NCBI RefSeq assembly: GCF_003002825.1
Contig: NZ_PVTE01000019.1
Span: 1-64,000, forward strand
Direction: 5' to 3'
DNA from: Spirosoma oryzae
GTDB lineage: Bacteria; Bacteroidota; Bacteroidia; Cytophagales; Spirosomataceae
Length of the DNA stretch: 64,000 nt
The position numbers and the translations under genes were made by a program. Every line of letters starts with the position of its first letter. The first letter of the stretch is position 1. This document shows, one piece after another, positions 7,964 through 13,850 of the stretch. The notes under the pieces are model-generated. The model made no database searches. It was not told where the DNA came from and was given only the letters and a program-made list of their open reading frames with translations.

Positions 7964-8040
7964 AGGTAGTGGAAGACCGTCAACAGCAGACCATAGAACA
8001 GCAGGTAGAGAAAAAGCCTGCCGTTAGTAACGGGCTTCAT
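7954..8040 (-). CDS. Micro membrane peptide (28 aa)
   Basis: A frame of 28 codons begins with ATG at 8040-8038, inside the end of the 65-residue gene, and ends with TAA at 7956-7954, ten bases into the next gene. The peptide MKPVTNGRLFLYLLFYGLLL continues to HYLWP and is essentially one membrane span after a short polar head. It fills the only gap between two otherwise spaced genes, which argues for a real gene. Length alone keeps confidence low. Confidence 0.4.
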   Translation of the reverse strand: MKPVTNGRLFLYLLFYGLLLTVFHYLWP

Positions 8041-8221
8041 AAGCAGCCAGCAGCTTAGCCAGATCGACCATGAACTGATTCCGGTTCGGATTGGCTACCG
8101 AGATAGCCGTCGAGAACTGAAGTGTCAGTGATCGACGATCTTCGTAATCCCGAAGCTGCTGGGGATAATCCCGGGCCAGTTGTCCTGGATGATGAAGCCC
8201 GGCTGGTGAGGTGACGGTCAT
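8024..8221 (-). CDS. Hypothetical small protein (65 aa)
   Basis: Starts MTVTSPAGLHHPGQLARDY and has a helical C-terminal half FMVDLAKLLAAYEARY. It overlaps the upstream 106-residue gene by four bases and the downstream micro-peptide gene by 17. No family or motif is recognised. Confidence 0.5.
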   Translation of the reverse strand: MTVTSPAGLHHPGQLARDYPQQLRDYEDRRSLTLQFSTAISVANPNRNQFMVDLAKLLAAYEARY

Positions 8222-8538
8222 GATTTTAGGAAAGGATTGTTGGGTGAATTACTGAACTCACAGTCTCTCATCACACTTGAAAAAGAACCGGAGCCGAAAA
8301 TTTCGCTTAATGCTTTAGCTTTAGATTTTGAGCCTGGTATCCAAAACCGTTTAAAAATGATTGGCTCTACTACAGGTTCACCGGTAGACCAAACTAGTTT
8401 TGTTTTTGGTTCAGGGGTTACACTCCAAACATCAAAAGCTTCGGAGTCATCGTGAAGTCCATCTCCGTGGAGAATGTATTTTCCCTCGAATTTGGCTTTG
8501 ACCAGTTTAGCCAGCCGTTTGTTTTCTTCAGTGGTCAT
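8218..8538 (-). CDS. Hypothetical protein (106 aa)
   Basis: The start MTTEENKRLAKLVKAKF is a charged helix, followed by KYILHGDGLHDDSEAFDVW and KRFWIPGSKSKAKALSEIF. No domain is recognised and no membrane segment is present. It overlaps the end of the frameshift extension of the glucosaminidase by 11 bases. DNA in this gene is visibly more AT-rich than in the glucosaminidase upstream. Confidence 0.55.
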   Translation of the reverse strand: MTTEENKRLAKLVKAKFEGKYILHGDGLHDDSEAFDVWSVTPEPKTKLVWSTGEPVVEPIIFKRFWIPGSKSKAKALSEIFGSGSFSSVMRDCEFSNSPNNPFLKS

Positions 8539-9088
8539 ACGTCAGCTCGACTCCGATAAACCGGTTGTTCAGCCAGACGCCGGCTTGCAGGGTGTTCTGG
8601 GTAGCCGTCTGCTGACCGTAGAAAGCCAGATCTCCTTTTTCAAAGAGCTGAACCAAACTCATCCGGGTCGGCCGGTTGATCTGACCGAACAGACTGACCA
8701 GTTCCTTCAGATCTTCCGGAGCGGCAACCGAGACACGGGTAGCCCGACCGAAGATGCGGTCAAGCGTAGTGGACATAGCGTGACTAAACCGGGTGAACTC
8801 GACGGGCTTCCAGACGGCTTCGGTGGATTTAAGGGTAACTGGGTTAATCCAGGTCCGGGGCTTGTCCAAAAATTTCTCCCGCTGGGTACGGAAGTAGGCT
8901 TCCGAGCCAGGTTCGTGTCTGGGGTATTCCTTTTTGGGTTCTTTGGGAATCGAACGGTCAATCGGGGGCCGTTTGTAGGGACCGGCCGATTTGTAGGGGC
9001 TGTGTTTTTTTGGTTTGCCGGCTGTTTCAGTAACCGGGCCAGTTTCTGTCTGTACCGGGGATCCCGGGCGTAGGTTTGGTAAATCCAA
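8528..9088 (-). CDS. Minus-one-frame extension of the glucosaminidase (186-codon frame)
   Basis: The open frame runs from 9088 to 8528 and overlaps the glucosaminidase frame by about 380 bases. Its first 26 codons look like shadow sequence, but from codon 27 (the KKH at the slippery site) onward it reads like a real protein: KEPKKEYPRHEPGSEAYF, a proline-rich linker, then AAPEDLKELVSLFG and a C-terminal TLQAGVWLNNRFIGVELTY. A minus-one slip at 9004-9010 would fuse these 158 residues to the glucosaminidase domain, giving about 293 residues. The alternative is an independent gene starting at ATG 8779 (MSTTLDRIFGRATR), or a one-base sequence error. Confidence 0.6.
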   Translation of the reverse strand: MDLPNLRPGSPVQTETGPVTETAGKPKKHSPYKSAGPYKRPPIDRSIPKEPKKEYPRHEPGSEAYFRTQREKFLDKPRTWINPVTLKSTEAVWKPVEFTRFSHAMSTTLDRIFGRATRVSVAAPEDLKELVSLFGQINRPTRMSLVQLFEKGDLAFYGQQTATQNTLQAGVWLNNRFIGVELTYDH

Positions 9089-9408
9089 TGGGAATAACGG
9101 GAATAAGAGGTGAGACGGTGTTTACGGATAACGGTTTGCTGCCAGCGGGCAAAATGACTGACAGATGATTCAACCGAGCGATAGCCGGCCCATTTACCGG
9201 CCCGGTAATCCGAATAGGCTCCGTGGATGAAACCATAGGGGTTCAGATGTCTTCGGAATAACCGGGATCGACCGTTGGCCGATTCATGAATCATCTGGGC
9301 TACGGTAAGGGCTTTGTAGCGGATAGCCGGGTGAGATTGAACGAGCCGAACGGCTGAATCAAACGGACTTACCAGCTGGAGCAGCAGGGTACAGCAAAGC
9401 AGGAACAA
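8707..9408 (-). CDS. Glucosaminidase-like phage lysin
   Basis: The start is probably TTG at 9408, giving a hydrophobic leader MFLLCCTLLLQLVSPF. Residues about 26-128 match the glucosaminidase (GH73-like) pattern: VAQMIHESANGRSRLF with candidate catalytic E42, YRSVESSVSHFARW, and TYARDPRYRQKLARLL, the usual YATDPxYxxKL end. Such enzymes cut peptidoglycan between sugars and would act as endolysin or exolysin. After codon 133 the frame continues with low-complexity Pro/Asn/Ser sequence that looks out of frame, while the minus-one frame looks authentic. The slippery heptamer A_AAA_AAC lies exactly at codons 133-135 in the correct phase. Confidence 0.75.
   Translation of the reverse strand: MFLLCCTLLLQLVSPFDSAVRLVQSHPAIRYKALTVAQMIHESANGRSRLFRRHLNPYGFIHGAYSDYRAGKWAGYRSVESSVSHFARWQQTVIRKHRLTSYSRYSHWIYQTYARDPRYRQKLARLLKQPANQKNTAPTNRPVPTNGPRLTVRFPKNPKRNTPDTNLARKPTSVPSGRNFWTSPGPGLTQLPLNPPKPSGSPSSSPGLVTLCPLRLTASSVGLPVSRLPLRKI
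8960..9010 (-). promoter_or_regulatory. Candidate minus-one frameshift site with downstream stem
   Basis: On the minus strand the heptamer A AAA AAC occupies 9010-9004, in phase with codons CAA AAA AAC of the glucosaminidase. A slip of one base back enters the frame that ends at 8528. About twelve bases downstream AATCGG (8991-8986) can pair with CCGATT (8965-8960), extended by CCG/CGG with a bulge. The heptamer fits the X_XXY_YYZ rule exactly; the stem is weaker evidence and its spacing is longer than usual. Confidence 0.55.
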
Positions 9409-9517
9409 ATGTAAGGGAGACCGGATCGACGGGGCGTATCTCCAGGGGGAGAAAGGCAGGATACCGGTTCACTGGTGAAGAGTCCAAAGATACGGGGATT
9501 CACCGGAGAAATCAAAA

Positions 9518-9916
9518 TTAGTCCCAAAGCCGGACCCAATACTTGGCAAACAGATACAGTCCTTCCTGCATGTATTCGTCGGCCAGGACATCATGATCTC
9601 TGGAATCCCGGCTGATAACCAGCTTCATCGCTTCAATCATGTGGTCCAGTAGTTTTTCGGTTCCTTCCTCTCCGAGTTCATGGAAGAAAACATGACTGTT
9701 TTTTTTGTAGGTTTTCAGCCGGGGTAGAACAAACTTGGCAACAGTTAGTCCCAGATCCCAGGCTTCGGTATCATCGTAGCCCCGTTTAATCCGCTGGTTC
9801 TGGTACTTTCTCAGACGAGCTTTAGAAAGATCCTGGGAATCATCGATCAACGAAAAGTTGATGTTAGGAATACCCAGATATTTGGGGTCTTTTGGGTCTA
9901 CTACAAAATCAGCCAC
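9518..9916 (-). CDS. Conserved phage-type protein (132 aa)
   Basis: The middle carries YDDTEAWDLGLTVAKFVLPR followed by LKTYKK and a helical C-terminal half (EKLLDHMIEAMKLVIS, then LYLFAKYWVRLWD). I recall the DDTEAWSL...AKFILPRLKxFK pattern from small phage proteins of unknown role. It overlaps the 67-residue gene by eight bases. The 109 bases between it and the glucosaminidase start are the largest gap in the operon and could hold a regulatory site. Confidence 0.6.
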   Translation of the reverse strand: MADFVVDPKDPKYLGIPNINFSLIDDSQDLSKARLRKYQNQRIKRGYDDTEAWDLGLTVAKFVLPRLKTYKKNSHVFFHELGEEGTEKLLDHMIEAMKLVISRDSRDHDVLADEYMQEGLYLFAKYWVRLWD

Positions 9917-10112
9917 AGTTGATACAGTTTAACTTGAGATAATCACTTTTGATCCGCTCCCAGGGTTCCAGGTTCTTCCGGGGCAGGAAGTATTCTAGGT
10001 AAAGCTGATCGGAGAAGGTTCGTTCCAGACCGAAGGTAAGCCACCACTGAACCGATACGTGGTCCACATGGCTCATGATCTGAACAAGGTTTTCAGGGGT
10101 TAGTTTGTACAT
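9909..10112 (-). CDS. Hypothetical small protein (67 aa)
   Basis: Starts MYKLTPENLVQIMSHVDHV, continues with aromatic WWLTFGLERTFSDQLYL and ends KLNCINCG, a CxxC pair that might bind metal. It overlaps the SLOG-like gene by 13 bases and the next gene by eight. No family recognised. Confidence 0.5.
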   Translation of the reverse strand: MYKLTPENLVQIMSHVDHVSVQWWLTFGLERTFSDQLYLEYFLPRKNLEPWERIKSDYLKLNCINCG

Positions 10113-10573
10113 TGGGTGAATAGATCAGTTAAGAATTGGGTGTATCCGTCCATTTCAGCGGGAGTCAGTTTGGTTTCCCGGTTACCAGCTACATTCAGAA
10201 CCCGGATGTTGTTAGCCTGAAGCCAGTCCAGTACTTCCCAGACGTCGATATAACCCAGACTACCGGAGAACAATGGTTTACTAAGTTGTTTGGCTAACCG
10301 GGTAGTCAACTTTGATCCCTGGCTGTTCAAATCTCCCAGTAACAGGGTTCCGTCGGAGTCGATGATGTTCTGCCGGGTCCGGGGTGGATAGTCCGGGGAA
10401 TTCGATTCAACCAGTCCAAATACGGTACCCAGGAGTGGGTTTGGTCCAAATTCAGTCCGAAAACCTTTGGGAGCTGTTCCCCCGGTTTTGAAACCCAAAG
10501 CCTTGGCTACACTGATTCCGATCGTATCGATTCCTGACTGTCCTCCGGAACGAACTTGATCAAGTTTGTACAT
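10100..10573 (-). CDS. SLOG-fold putative molybdenum-carrier-like protein
   Basis: Start at 10573 (MYKLDQVRSGGQSGID) is chosen over the open frame to 10666 because it gives a 14-base overlap like other junctions and begins at the domain edge. Hallmarks of the YpsA/putative molybdenum carrier group are GGQSGID (10-16), APKGFRTE (34-41), a DSDGTLLLGDL strand (72-82) and the C-terminal NVAGNRETK (127-135). SLOG proteins bind nucleotides or nucleotide-derived ligands, and several act in nucleotide signalling and antiphage systems. The true ligand here is unknown; the molybdenum name is an annotation habit. The gene directly follows the thirteen-copy array. Confidence 0.75.
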   Translation of the reverse strand: MYKLDQVRSGGQSGIDTIGISVAKALGFKTGGTAPKGFRTEFGPNPLLGTVFGLVESNSPDYPPRTRQNIIDSDGTLLLGDLNSQGSKLTTRLAKQLSKPLFSGSLGYIDVWEVLDWLQANNIRVLNVAGNRETKLTPAEMDGYTQFLTDLFTQCTN

Positions 10574-10817
10574 TGGTTTGATTGAGTTTAGCCAGAGCTT
10601 CCAGGACTTTTTCCTGGAAGGGATCAACGAGTCTGAAACATTTTTTGTAATAAGCTGGAGAACCAATTGACTGGTTTTTCAAATCCTTCAATATAATCAA
10701 GTCAACACCAGCCATTTGTACCGTGTAAATATCTCCTACTTTAGCAACTGTATTATTCAGATCCGGATCATCCAAACTAATCACCTGAACCCGATCTCCT
10801 ACTTTAAAGTCCTCCAT
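10560..10817 (-). CDS. Array protein 13 (GDWV/PFQxK family)
   Basis: Last copy of the tandem array in transcription order, 85 residues. It opens FKVGDRVQVIS, has the central GDIYTVQ strand shared by the family and ends CFRLVDPFQEKVLEALAKL, the VDPFQ type of tail. Compared with the consensus, the tryptophan of GDWV is arginine. The N-terminal 60 residues are predicted by eye to be a small beta barrel of SH3 type, and the tail an amphipathic helix. Overlaps copy 12 and the SLOG gene by 14 bases each. Function unknown. Confidence 0.75.
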   Translation of the reverse strand: MEDFKVGDRVQVISLDDPDLNNTVAKVGDIYTVQMAGVDLIILKDLKNQSIGSPAYYKKCFRLVDPFQEKVLEALAKLNQTNVQT

Positions 10818-11067
10818 TGGCGTTATTATTTTCCTGGTAGAGCTGATACACTTTAAGCTGAAACGGATCGACTAGCTTGAAGCATTTACTATCAAGTATG
10901 GTATTCCAACCCCTTTTATTTTTCAATTCTTCAATTCGTAAAAACCAACCCTGTCCGGTAACTTCTTTTACCGTATAGATCTGGCTTAAAACAGCTCCCA
11001 TTTTTAGCAAATCTGTGTCAGACAAATCCAGCAACTGTACTTTATCCCCCGGTTTTAATTCGTTCAT
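10804..11067 (-). CDS. Array protein 12 (GDWV/PFQxK family)
   Basis: Start at 11067 (MNELKPGDKVQLLD) matches the family start; the frame is open to 11244 but that part runs over copy 11. Residues near 30 read SQIYTVKEV, and the tail is CFKLVDPFQLKVYQLYQ. Tryptophan of the GDWV box is lysine here, as in copy 13 where it is arginine, so copies 12 and 13 probably share a recent ancestor. The overlap with copy 11 is 26 bases. Confidence 0.75.
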   Translation of the reverse strand: MNELKPGDKVQLLDLSDTDLLKMGAVLSQIYTVKEVTGQGWFLRIEELKNKRGWNTILDSKCFKLVDPFQLKVYQLYQENNNANGGL

Positions 11068-11284
11068 AGGCTTCTCTGACTTTGGTTTGAAAAGGATCTT
11101 CCCGTTGGAAACGACTGTTACGAAACCAGTGTCCCTGACAAGGGTCTGTAGTAGGGGCATGTAATTGGACATAGCCGTCTTCTTCAATACTAACCTGGTA
11201 CCGACTTCCAATACGTATAAACAGGTCAACACTGTCGTTTTCAATACAAATAACCCAATCTCCGACTTTTAATTCTCGATCCAT
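11042..11284 (-). CDS. Array protein 11 (GDWV/PFQxK family)
   Basis: Start at 11284 (MDRELKVGDWVICIE) is preferred over 11290 because it gives the usual family spacing to GDWV. It has IGSRYQVSIEEDGY in the barrel region and a tail FQREDPFQTKVREAYERI of the HPFQTK type otherwise seen in copies 1-6. It is separated from copy 10 by an unrelated gene, so either a block moved or the foreign gene inserted later. Confidence 0.75.
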   Translation of the reverse strand: MDRELKVGDWVICIENDSVDLFIRIGSRYQVSIEEDGYVQLHAPTTDPCQGHWFRNSRFQREDPFQTKVREAYERIKTGG

Positions 11285-11559
11285 TCCCACATTGTCCAGT
11301 GTCCGTTCAATTCAAAAGCATCCGGGTGATTCTCCGCTCCTTCCAGCCAGAATACCTGCATGTGTTTATACCGGCTGGATTTGGTAATCAGATCGGTTTT
11401 GACCTGTTCCAGATCTCCGCCAACACCCCGGCTAAACTTCTCACCTACCGATAGTAACGACCGTACTTTATCGGCTAGGTTACTGGTATTGTTGAAAGCT
11501 GTATACCCAGTAATCCAGAACAGAATTCGTTCGGCGGGTACGTAAAACAGATTATCCAT
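11269..11559 (-). CDS. Unrelated gene inside the array (96 aa)
   Basis: Start at 11559 (MDNLFYVPAERILFWITGY) gives an eight-base overlap with copy 10; the frame is open to 11616. The product has neither the GDWV box nor the PFQxK tail. It shows NTSNLADKVRSLLSVGEKF, a helical RYKHMQVFWLEG region and the C-terminus WTMWEWIEN. I recall proteins of this look in Bacteroidota mobile DNA but no function. Its position between array copies 10 and 11 suggests insertion into, or retention within, the duplicating block. Confidence 0.65.
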   Translation of the reverse strand: MDNLFYVPAERILFWITGYTAFNNTSNLADKVRSLLSVGEKFSRGVGGDLEQVKTDLITKSSRYKHMQVFWLEGAENHPDAFELNGHWTMWEWIEN

Positions 11560-11794
11560 TGTCGAGTAGTTGTTTGGCTTGTAAAACTTTGAGTTGAAAA
11601 GGGTCAATCTTATCAAATAGCTCAGCAGCTAAGATTATAGATTGATTCTTAACCCGAATAAAATTCCCGTCTGACCAAACAACCTGATGACACGAACCAA
11701 TAGTCACTTGAAGCAGGTCAAACAATTCTTTCAACGATTCTTTTCTTGGTTCCCGCTGTCTTATAACCCAATCTCCTGGTTTAAAGCTGTTCAT
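11552..11794 (-). CDS. Array protein 10 (GDWV/PFQxK family)
   Basis: Eighty residues: FKPGDWVIRQ at the start, a longer variable segment KESLKELFDLLQVTIGSC, then FDKIDPFQLKVLQAKQLLD. The tail is nearly identical to that of copy 9 (FQLKVLQAKQ), making these two the closest pair by eye. The variable middle suggests the barrel loops change faster than the tail. Confidence 0.75.
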   Translation of the reverse strand: MNSFKPGDWVIRQREPRKESLKELFDLLQVTIGSCHQVVWSDGNFIRVKNQSIILAAELFDKIDPFQLKVLQAKQLLDNG

Positions 11795-12026
11795 CGAGTT
11801 GCTGTTTTGCCTGTAGTACCTTTAACTGGAATGAATCTACTGGTTTAAACCGTCCACAGCTTATAAAACCTGTTCTAGTTACCGGAGTATAATCTACACC
11901 GTAAACCTTTATCCAATTGTCATCCCTGACATCCCGGATTTTGTAGAGCTTATTTTCAATTAATAGTTGGTCGGCTCGATCATAGTCAACACACACAACC
12001 CAGTCACCTACGTTCAATTGTTGCAT
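11781..12026 (-). CDS. Array protein 9 (GDWV/PFQxK family)
   Basis: Begins MQQLNVGDWVVCVDYD, with ENKLYKIRDV in the barrel and SCGRFKPVDSFQLKVLQAKQ as the tail. The proline of the PFQ box is serine here. It overlaps copy 10 by 14 bases and copy 8 by 23. Confidence 0.75.
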   Translation of the reverse strand: MQQLNVGDWVVCVDYDRADQLLIENKLYKIRDVRDDNWIKVYGVDYTPVTRTGFISCGRFKPVDSFQLKVLQAKQQLDEQL

Positions 12027-12240
12027 GTTGTTTTGCTAGTTGATAAACCTTTAGTTGGAAGGGATCTACCAATTGAAGTCTGGATTCATCTAAACCCTGA
12101 AAAATACCTACTAGATCTACTATTCCGGGAGTTCGGACGTTTACACCTTCAACCTTATAAATCTTCCCGTACTCTAGTCCATAAGCCGGATCAATACAAA
12201 CCACGTAATCACCGGGCTTGAAGGGATTTGTCGAGTTCAT
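12004..12240 (-). CDS. Array protein 8 (GDWV/PFQxK family)
   Basis: Begins MNSTNPFKPGDYVVCID; the tryptophan of GDWV is tyrosine. The barrel contains YGKIYKVEGV and the tail is LQLVDPFQLKVYQLAKQ, close to copy 12. The gene starts 32 bases inside copy 7, the longest overlap in the array, so the C-terminus of copy 7 has been extended at the expense of spacing. Confidence 0.75.
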   Translation of the reverse strand: MNSTNPFKPGDYVVCIDPAYGLEYGKIYKVEGVNVRTPGIVDLVGIFQGLDESRLQLVDPFQLKVYQLAKQHATIERR

Positions 12241-12484
12241 CCTTGATTTGTTTTACTTTGATTTGGAACGGGTCAACGGGAATAAAACAGACAGGGTTTA
12301 TCCAGAATAAATATGGATCATCCACTATTTCGTTATTTTTGGTTCGACTACCTCTTATGTTACCAAGAACTGATACCTCTGTTATCTGAAAAATATCCCC
12401 TACTTCCAGAATGGTTGAATTACAGAATTCGGCATCTACGTTCACACACTGAACCCAGTCTCCCGGTTTAAATTGATGGTTCAT
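12209..12484 (-). CDS. Array protein 7 (GDWV/PFQxK family)
   Basis: At 91 residues the longest copy: FKPGDWVQCVN at the start, VGDIFQITEV in the barrel, an inserted polar loop GSRTKNNEIVDD, and a tail CFIPVDPFQIKVKQIKDEL. It is the first copy in transcription order with the VDPFQ-type tail, marking the boundary between the two tail subgroups. Confidence 0.75.
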   Translation of the reverse strand: MNHQFKPGDWVQCVNVDAEFCNSTILEVGDIFQITEVSVLGNIRGSRTKNNEIVDDPYLFWINPVCFIPVDPFQIKVKQIKDELDKSLQAR

Positions 12485-12713
12485 CGGTTGGTGGTTTAGC
12501 AGGCATCTTATTACGAGCTTCTCTAATTTTTGTTAAAAAAGGATTCTCTCTGACCAGATTTTCATAGGGGAAGTAAAGCCATTCCAAACCAGACAGCTTC
12601 ACAAAAGCCCAGCCCAATCGAGCAATCTGATACGAACGGTTATTATCAAACTTTGGATCATCAACCGACTTAGTAACTCGAACCCAATCCCCTATTTTAA
12701 ATTCGTCATTCAT
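12468..12713 (-). CDS. Array protein 6 (GDWV/PFQxK family)
   Basis: Begins MNDEFKIGDWVRVTKS, has NNRSYQIARLGWAFVKLSG in the barrel and a tail LVRENPFLTKIREARNKM. It shares the WLYFPYENLV / WLIPMKYLT segment just before the tail with copy 5, so 5 and 6 are close relatives. Ends with a proline-rich extension. Confidence 0.75.
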   Translation of the reverse strand: MNDEFKIGDWVRVTKSVDDPKFDNNRSYQIARLGWAFVKLSGLEWLYFPYENLVRENPFLTKIREARNKMPAKPPTDEPSI

Positions 12714-12939
12714 CGGCTTCAGGTTTAGGTAATAGTTGGTCCCGGGTTAGCCGGACCTTGGTTTGGAATGGGTGTTCCTTTGTCAGGTATTTCATAGGAA
12801 TAAGCCACCGTTCCAACCCTTTAACTTGTACAGCATGTAAACCACGGTATATTATTTTGTAAGGCTTGGCAACAAATACCTCGTTAATAGCTCCCGGCTT
12901 AATGAACACCCAGTCTCCTACCTGAAAGTCAGATCTCAT
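12706..12939 (-). CDS. Array protein 5 (GDWV/PFQxK family)
   Basis: Seventy-seven residues opening FQVGDWVFIKPG; barrel segment AKPYKIIYRGLHAVQVKG; tail LTKEHPFQTKVRLTRDQL. Overlaps copy 6 by eight bases and copy 4 by 11. The EHPFQTK tail defines the upstream subgroup. Confidence 0.75.
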   Translation of the reverse strand: MRSDFQVGDWVFIKPGAINEVFVAKPYKIIYRGLHAVQVKGLERWLIPMKYLTKEHPFQTKVRLTRDQLLPKPEADE

Positions 12940-13192
12940 GTTGCTCTTTTATGGTTCGGATTTTGGTTAAAAACGGGTGTTCTTTTTCAAAGTAGTTGGT
13001 ATACATCCAAGGTGAATAACAACGTCTTTCTTCAGTAGTGAAATTCAACTTTACCCAGTTGTAAGTACCGTCGAAATCGGTATCCAATATCTGGTACCTT
13101 TCTCCTTTGGTCAGTTGCTTGAAAACCTTATCGAGATGGGTTATATCATCCAGAACTACTACCCAGTCTCCAACGGCAAACGGATGATTCAT
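12929..13192 (-). CDS. Array protein 4 (GDWV/PFQxK family)
   Basis: Opens MNHPFAVGDWVVVLDD, has a longer first loop (ITHLDKVFKQLTKGERYQIL) and a tail YFEKEHPFLTKIRTIKEQ. Joined to copy 3 by a four-base ATGA overlap, the only junction between array copies that departs from the usual frame relation. Confidence 0.75.
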   Translation of the reverse strand: MNHPFAVGDWVVVLDDITHLDKVFKQLTKGERYQILDTDFDGTYNWVKLNFTTEERRCYSPWMYTNYFEKEHPFLTKIRTIKEQHEI

Positions 13193-13419
13193 GGTTTGGA
13201 TAAGTTAGCGTCCCGGATCTGACGAACTTTAGTCTGGAAGGGATCCTCTTTTTCAAATCGGATATAACTCATACCCATATCACTGTTTTCTATAACAATT
13301 GGATTACCATAAGCAGATATTCCGTATACTTTGTAAAGTTTACCAATTGTTAAATTTTCCTCTTGACCCTGATTTCTAATACAAACAATCCAATCCCCTA
13401 CTTTAAAGTCATGCTTCAT
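13189..13419 (-). CDS. Array protein 3 (GDWV/PFQxK family)
   Basis: Begins MKHDFKVGDWIVCIRNQ, barrel segment TIGKLYKVYGISAYGNP, tail IRFEKEDPFQTKVRQIRD. A compact copy close to the family consensus, useful as a query for remote homology searches. Confidence 0.75.
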   Translation of the reverse strand: MKHDFKVGDWIVCIRNQGQEENLTIGKLYKVYGISAYGNPIVIENSDMGMSYIRFEKEDPFQTKVRQIRDANLSKP

Positions 13420-13633
13420 GTTGTAATTTGGTGGTTAGTATTTTGGCTCGGAAGAGATCGAGTGGTTCGAATCGGGTAGACCAGAAAAGTTCGGGATTAC
13501 CGGTTATTGTCAGTTTTTCTCCGTCGTAAAATACAGCTGAAACCTGATATATTTTATCCATTTCCAGCTCCTCTTCCCTATCAGAATTATCCCGACAGAT
13601 TACCCAGTCATTTTCCTTTATCACGTCTTTCAA
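13409..13633 (-). CDS. Array protein 2, most diverged copy
   Basis: Seventy-four residues. The GDWV glycine is replaced (ENDWVICRDN), and the tail reads FEPLDLFRAKILTTKLQ, losing the PFQ core while keeping the lysine position. The barrel segment MDKIYQVSAVFYDG is intact. The frame is fully open and coupled to both neighbours, so it is a diverged gene rather than a pseudogene. Confidence 0.7.
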   Translation of the reverse strand: MKDVIKENDWVICRDNSDREEELEMDKIYQVSAVFYDGEKLTITGNPELFWSTRFEPLDLFRAKILTTKLQHEA

Positions 13634-13850
13634 GTTTAGCTTTAGCTTCTCGGATCTTAGTCTGGAACGGATGTTCGGGTTGAAATCGATTGACAGTAAA
13701 TTCTCCCCTTACTCCTTTAAGTTCACACATTTGAAATGTGTAACCATGTATTGCTTTAACCTGGTAGGATTTACCGTTTTCCAGGAGACTGGAATAACCT
13801 ATAGTATTAATACAGATTACCCAGTCTCCCTGTTTAAAGTTGGCTACCAT
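13608..13850 (-). CDS. Array protein 1 (GDWV/PFQxK family)
   Basis: First copy in transcription order. Its ATG shares one base with the TAA of the endonuclease gene (TAATG). Opens MVANFKQGDWVICINT; barrel segment NGKSYQVKAI; tail FQPEHPFQTKIREAKAKL followed by a basic end ERRDKGK. Like all copies it lacks a signal peptide and membrane span, so it should be cytoplasmic. Confidence 0.75.
   Translation of the reverse strand: MVANFKQGDWVICINTIGYSSLLENGKSYQVKAIHGYTFQMCELKGVRGEFTVNRFQPEHPFQTKIREAKAKLERRDKGK

Noticed and set aside
10560-13850. CRISPR-like reading of the 230-260-base periodic DNA similarity in the array
   Set aside because: The recurring stretches (around the PFQxK codons) are short, imperfect and coding, with period far too long for a CRISPR array.
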